From: Hepatocystis sp. ex Piliocolobus tephrosceles
Lineage: Eukaryota > Apicomplexa > Aconoidasida > Haemosporida > Plasmodiidae
NCBI GenBank assembly: GCA_902459845.2
Contig: CABPSV020000461.1
Span: forward strand, 1 to 15,765
Length of the DNA stretch: 15,765 nucleotides
Direction: 5' to 3'
Below the pieces are notes generated by a model, which saw only the letters and a program-made list of their open reading frames with translations, was not told the DNA's origin and made no database searches. Below are positions 11,298 through 15,765 of the stretch, in pieces (the stretch's first letter is position 1; every line of letters starts with the position of its first letter). The translations under genes were made by a program, and so were the position numbers.

Positions 11298-11373
11298 GTG
11301 CATATACGTTAGATATATATTATTATGTTCACCCTTTTTTTGTAATCAACTTGTTTTTTATGTGCATATACGT
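11298..11373. promoter_or_regulatory. Direct repeat of GTGCATATACGT upstream of the RUVBL2-like gene
   Basis: The 12-base word occurs at 11298-11309 and 11362-11373, 64 bases apart, each followed by a similar TAGATA/AGATAC end. It lies 210-285 bp upstream of the RUVBL2-like start. GTGCA is the core of known Plasmodium ApiAP2 motifs, but TATGTATA-like words are frequent here, so chance is possible. Confidence 0.25.
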
Positions 11374-11656
11374 AGATACTTATTATACATATATGACTTT
11401 TTTTTTTTGTGTAGAGCGAAAAGAAAAAAAAAAAAAAGACGATTCGAATGTATACAATGCTGTAAAAATTATTTACTTTAAAATTTTATTAAGTAAATAT
11501 TAAAACAAAAAAAAAAAAAAAAAAATTGTATAAGCTTAAAACAATTATAAAAAGCTAAACGTATTTTTGTAATTTGTAGTGTTGGGAAATTATTTTTTTT
11601 TAAAAAACAGTAATGTAAATGTATACATATTAATATATATATATATATATATATAT

Positions 11657-11662
11657 GCATGC
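11657..11662. promoter_or_regulatory. GCATGC core in the divergent promoter region
   Basis: TGCATGC directly follows a TA microsatellite, 567 bp upstream of the RUVBL2-like start. The core matches known ApiAP2 binding words. There is no further support. Confidence 0.2.
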
Positions 11663-12280
11663 GACCTATGACATATATATGAATTAAGTAAATTTAATTA
11701 GCCTTAGCACTTATTATCTACAAACCCGTTAACATTTGTTTTTACTGTTTTATTTTTGCCGTTATAAAACCATGTTAAAATTTTTTCTTATCATAAATGT
11801 TTTTTATTATAATTAATGTTTTTTTCTCTTCTATCTTGCCTTTGATTATTTATTTTTTTTTTTTTTTTTTTTTTTGGGGGAAGAGGAGGGAATGTTATTA
11901 TTGTAATTGTTTAGCTACTTTGGGTTTCCATTACACATACTATCATAAACATTATGCATATATAACAATGGTTTTTTTTGTATGTTCCATTTGTCCTTTT
12001 TCAAGAAGCTCATTGCTAGAGACAATTCACCTCTCTCATTAACTCAAAAAGAGTAAATTTTGTTTTTAATTGGCTATGTATAATTAGCATTATACATATA
12101 TGTATATATATATATATATATAGCATTTAGTTTATTTATTTTATTTTTTTTTTTTTTTGTTTGAGCATGTAAACTGTTTAAATGTAATGTATTAGGAAAA
12201 CCATCATAAAAGCATTTTATTTTTTTTATAAGTTTACTATATTTTTTTTTGCTTGTTTACTAGCTGCTTCACCCTTCCAC

Positions 12281-12283
<3 letters not shown>

Positions 12284-12335
<52 letters not shown>
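12284..12335. repeat. Poly-A run, 52 bases
   Basis: The longest internal homopolymer in the window, in the middle of the divergent intergenic region. It is a likely length-variable locus and a possible assembly weak point. Confidence 0.9.
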
Positions 12336-12337
<2 letters not shown>

Positions 12338-12650
12338 TATACATATTTATGTACAGGCATATATAAAATTTTATAATGGATACAAATTATTCCAAACGCA
12401 AAGAAAAAAAATAGATATACATAACTTTTAGTTACTATTACTACTGTTACTTCCTTTTCATTTCTACTACATTATTATGATGTAATCTTAAAAGAAGTAA
12501 TAGTACTATTAAAAGTATATTATATATATATATATATTAAATAAATATTGTCACTTCTATTTTATTTACATTCGAGAAAACACATTTGCATAATTAAATA
12601 AAGTTCTAAAAACGTTGCTTAAATCAAAGAACAATTTAATTTTAGTTTTC

Positions 12651-12775
12651 TATTCATTTATTTATTCATCTACTTATTCATTTATTTATTCATTTACTTA
12701 TTTGTTTATTTATTCGTTTACTTATTTGTTTACTTATTCGTTTACTTATATATTTATATATTTATTTAATTATTT
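12651..12775. repeat. TTTA/TTCA/CTTA tetranucleotide microsatellite
   Basis: About 125 bases of degenerate four-base units (TTTA, TTCA, CTTA, TTTG, TTCG). In plus-strand translation they give a periodic YSFIYSFTYLF string with no coding value. It is in the opposite orientation to the TAAA block at 11110-11183. Confidence 0.88.
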
Positions 12776-12965
12776 GTATATTTTTTTAATACAAAATCGT
12801 AAATAAAAAACATATTTAATAAAACCAAAGTGTTCGAATGATACATACACGACACTAAAAAAATGTATATATTATTTGCTTACGTAAGAACACAAATATA
12901 TATGTACATTTTATAGTGAATTTTTTTGGGGTTAGCATAATAACCTTTTTTTATAGTACATATTA

Positions 12966-12996
<31 letters not shown>

Positions 12997-13804
12997 TAGT
13001 TATATATGTATATGTGTATATATGTATATGAAAATTTGTCTTTTTTTTTTTTTATTTTTTTTTTTGTGTTGTTTTTTAAACGAACTTACATTTAAAAGCA
13101 CGATAAACTTTACACTTTAAGTTATATGTAAGTATATATATATATATATATAAGTCATCGATTTAGTTAAGTAGCTAACATTGTATAGTATGCATAGTAT
13201 AGTGTAATACAAGTACTTACGTTAATAGTTTTAAAAAGTATTAAATTAGTATTTTTTTTGTTTACAAGTTAATCATAAATAAAAAAAAAAAAAAATAATA
13301 ATATACATATATTTATACATATACAGATATTTATACATATATTTATACATATATTTATATATATAAGTAATTAAAAAAAAGTAATATCATAATGTTATAT
13401 TGAGTTATATTTGAAAAAAAAAAAAAAATTGTAACCTTTAATTTCTACGCCGTCCTTTTTATTCATCGTTAATATTAAATTTGGTATATATACTAAGCCA
13501 CTAAAACATTGTGCTTTTAACCTTATACTAATTTTTACACATTTATTACACATTTATATTACGTTTTGTTAATAACAGGTTAGAATAAAAAAAAATAAAA
13601 ATAATAAAGAATAAACGTATAATAAAGTATACCCAAAATAACTGTTTTATTATTTTTTTTATGCTTATTAAATTATTTGACGTCTTTTCTCTTATTATTT
13701 GCTTAATTATTTGTCAATATATTTGTCTATTTGCCAATACATTTTCCAATACACGTGTTTATTTGTTTATTTTTTGAAACAGAGAAGGTGGCCCAAACAA
13801 ATCA

Positions 13805-14400
13805 ATGGAAAAGCAAAACATGGAGCATGTTATAAAAAAAGTGGATCTTTTTATTGTTATCGGTATAGCTTTAGGATGTGGTATTTTTTCTGAATTTTTG
13901 AGCTGGATATTTGTATACAGGAACGAAAAGTTCAAGTTATTAAATAAAGAGTTGAAAGAATTATATGAAATTGTTGAAAAGGAAAAAGAAGATGGTTTAT
14001 TAAGTAAAATCGAGAATAAAAATAATAATAAAAAAAAAAATAAAAAAAAAGTTGTTTCTTATGAAGAATTATATACAGAGAAAAACAAAGCTATGACATN
14101 ATTAAAAACAAAATCTAATTTAATAACTGGTTTAATATTTATGTTTATGATGCCTTTATTATTTAGTTTATTTGAAGGGTTAACAATTGCTATATTACCA
14201 TTTAAACCTATTTTTCCATTTACTTTAATAACACATACAGGATTACAAGACAAAAATTTATATCACTGTTCATCCACTTTTATCTATACATTAACTCTTA
14301 TGTTAACTAGACAAAATATACAAAAGTATTTTGGATACGCCCCCCCTGCGGGTCTGTTTGGAGATTTTAAAATGCCTGACGAGAATGCCGATGTGTGGAA

Positions 14401-14404
<4 letters not shown>
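13805..14404 (+). CDS. TMCO1: TMCO1-type ER membrane protein (Oxa1/EMC3/GET1 superfamily)
   Basis: This 199-residue protein matches human TMCO1 in order of elements. A first membrane helix (about 14-37) ends SWIFVYR, like human TWVLVYR. A charged coiled-coil (about 41-97) follows, then a second helix (106-123), the segment LPFKPIFPF (131-139), and a third hydrophobic stretch (about 156-168) ending TRQNIQKYFGYAPP (168-181), against human SIRQNIQKILGLAP. TMCO1 sits in the ER membrane; it has been described as a calcium-load-activated channel and as part of the Sec61-associated multipass translocon. The coiled-coil carries a Lys/Asn insertion (residues 71-82) coded by nearly pure A. Codon 99 contains an N (TNA). 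The ATG at 13805 fits the family's N-terminus; M6 is an alternative. The human protein's glycine/proline-rich C-terminus is replaced by a short DENADVWK end. Confidence 0.92.
14100..14100. other. Undetermined base inside the TMCO1-like gene
   Basis: The N is the second base of codon 99, TNA. T would give leucine and C serine, while A or G would give a stop. The human protein has a hydrophobic residue at the aligned place, so T is the likely base. Confidence 0.95.
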
Positions 14405-14438
<34 letters not shown>

Positions 14439-14636
14439 CGAATGGGAACATGGTACTATATATATTTTTTATACCCTTTGATAAAACAAATGAACTATAA
14501 ATAAATTATTCTATATTTTATATATGGACATATACCCACTTAATCATACACATGTTTACATTTTTATTGTCATTTGTTGGTGTGACATAACTACACATTT
14601 TCATCAGTGCTTAATAGTGCATATTGCATGAAAAAT

Positions 14637-14667
<31 letters not shown>

Positions 14668-15403
14668 AAAAAAAAGGAGAGTATAAATAACAACTTTGCA
14701 TTCTTTGTTGTGTAAAATTAAAAAAATTGTATATTATGTGTTTTCTTACATGCACAATTTATATATACTTGCATCATAAATCCTAAAAATACTTTTATAA
14801 TTTTTTGTTTAAGTGATTTAATATGTTTTATTATTTTTTTTTAATTAATTAATCAATTATTTTATAATAATATAATAATAAAAATAAAATATTTTATTAC
14901 ATATTATTATGTTAGAAAAGCAAAAAAAGTCGTAACAATTAATGGGTAAATAATGTAGATATATTGATAAATATATATATGTAAATATGTTGAAAGTGGG
15001 AAACAAATATATTTCTGATTGATAATTGTGCTTCTTTCGATTTTTAGGATATGTCTTTTTCTTTTTACTTATTTATGGATTAAATGGGTATGGTAAAAAA
15101 ACAGTTAATCTAATTAAGGTTTTGGAAAAAGTAGTATAACACTTAATATTTTTTAATATATTCCTATTAGTACATTTTTAATTTTTATTTGTATATTTAA
15201 AAAATAAGTTCTAGTACTTTTTTTATTTTTGAAAATAAAATAAAATTATTAGTTTCTTTTATTTTTTATAATATATACCTGTTATATACCTGTTAGTATG
15301 TATTAACATGTACATGATATCACATAACAATGTATAATACTTTTCTTTAAATTTAAGTTCAATATGTATGCTAGTTATATATAAAATAATCAGCCGTGAT
15401 ATG

Positions 15404-15433
<30 letters not shown>
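15404..15433. repeat. Poly-A run, 30 bases
   Basis: Uninterrupted A homopolymer directly left of a triplet-like patch (TAC/TAT repeats on the plus strand). Confidence 0.9.
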
Positions 15434-15435
<2 letters not shown>

Positions 15436-15576
15436 AACCTATTACTGTTACTACCGATACTATGATTATTACCAATATTATTATTACTTTGTACTATGTT
15501 TATATATATACATACAAATTAAATAACTGTTTACCAAATGTAACTTTAGCAACTAATCTAATAGTTATAAAAAACA

Positions 15577-15607
<31 letters not shown>

Positions 15608-15691
15608 TACATGTGTTATTTGTTTGTAAAATTAAATTTTATATTTTCATTCGAATTTGTTAAATCGTTTTGAATGTTAATAATTTTGGCT

Positions 15692-15692
<1 letters not shown>

Positions 15693-15765
<73 letters not shown>
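15693..15765. repeat. Terminal poly-T run, at least 73 bases
   Basis: The window ends inside this T homopolymer. It is the longest in the window, and its position at the edge suggests that the assembly or read extension stopped in it. Confidence 0.9.

Larger units (their letters stand above)
14405..15765. other. Gene-free region at the right end
   Basis: It begins with the 3' flank of the TMCO1-like gene, including a TA run at about 14416-14438. It then contains homopolymers, TA microsatellites and a triplet-like patch at 15434-15500. I see no supportable gene. An acceptor-like pyrimidine stretch ending in TTTTTAGGATATG near 15045 leads only to a ten-codon frame. Confidence 0.7.

Noticed and set aside
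12615..12806. 63-codon plus-strand frame with periodic YSFIYSFTYLF
   Set aside because: It is fully explained by the tetranucleotide repeat.
13699..13893. 64-codon plus-strand frame overlapping the TMCO1 start
   Set aside because: It is out of frame with the TMCO1-like protein, and its first half is low-complexity leader sequence.

Overview
The window looks like nuclear DNA from a malaria parasite (Plasmodium) or a very close apicomplexan relative. Intergenic sequence is almost pure A/T, with long homopolymers, (TA)n runs and minisatellites. Coding sequence stands out by higher complexity, and one gene is split by short AT-rich introns. The species cannot be fixed from the sequence alone. 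The run of T at the right end and a single N at 14100 suggest a draft assembly contig.

Four protein genes can be supported. (1) 3495-4091, +, is a 198-residue single-pass membrane protein of unknown function, perhaps mitochondrial. (2) 5454-7491, -, is a divergent 14-3-3-family protein that I rebuilt by hand from eight exons (290 residues); single-frame ORFs miss it. (3) 9639-11090, -, is a RuvB-like AAA+ ATPase of the RUVBL2/Reptin type (483 residues, intronless). (4) 13805-14404, +, is a TMCO1-type ER membrane protein of the Oxa1/EMC3/GET1 superfamily (199 residues) with one undetermined base in the coding sequence.

Layout: 1-3494 is gene-free repeat-rich sequence leading to gene 1. Genes 1 and 2 converge across about 1.4 kb holding a CT tract and an exact 23-bp minisatellite. 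Genes 2 and 3 are tandem on the minus strand, 2.1 kb apart. Genes 3 and 4 diverge from a shared 2.7 kb region that must hold both promoters. The last 1.4 kb is gene-free and ends in 73 T.

The genes are unrelated housekeeping-type functions (phosphopeptide binding, chromatin/RNP remodelling, ER membrane-protein biogenesis or calcium handling, and one unknown). They read as an ordinary syntenic block and not as an operon or a new system. The points most worth a second look are the 14-3-3 protein with an altered ligand groove, the 40-T tract directly against its last splice acceptor, the orphan membrane protein, and the N that decides whether TMCO1 is intact.
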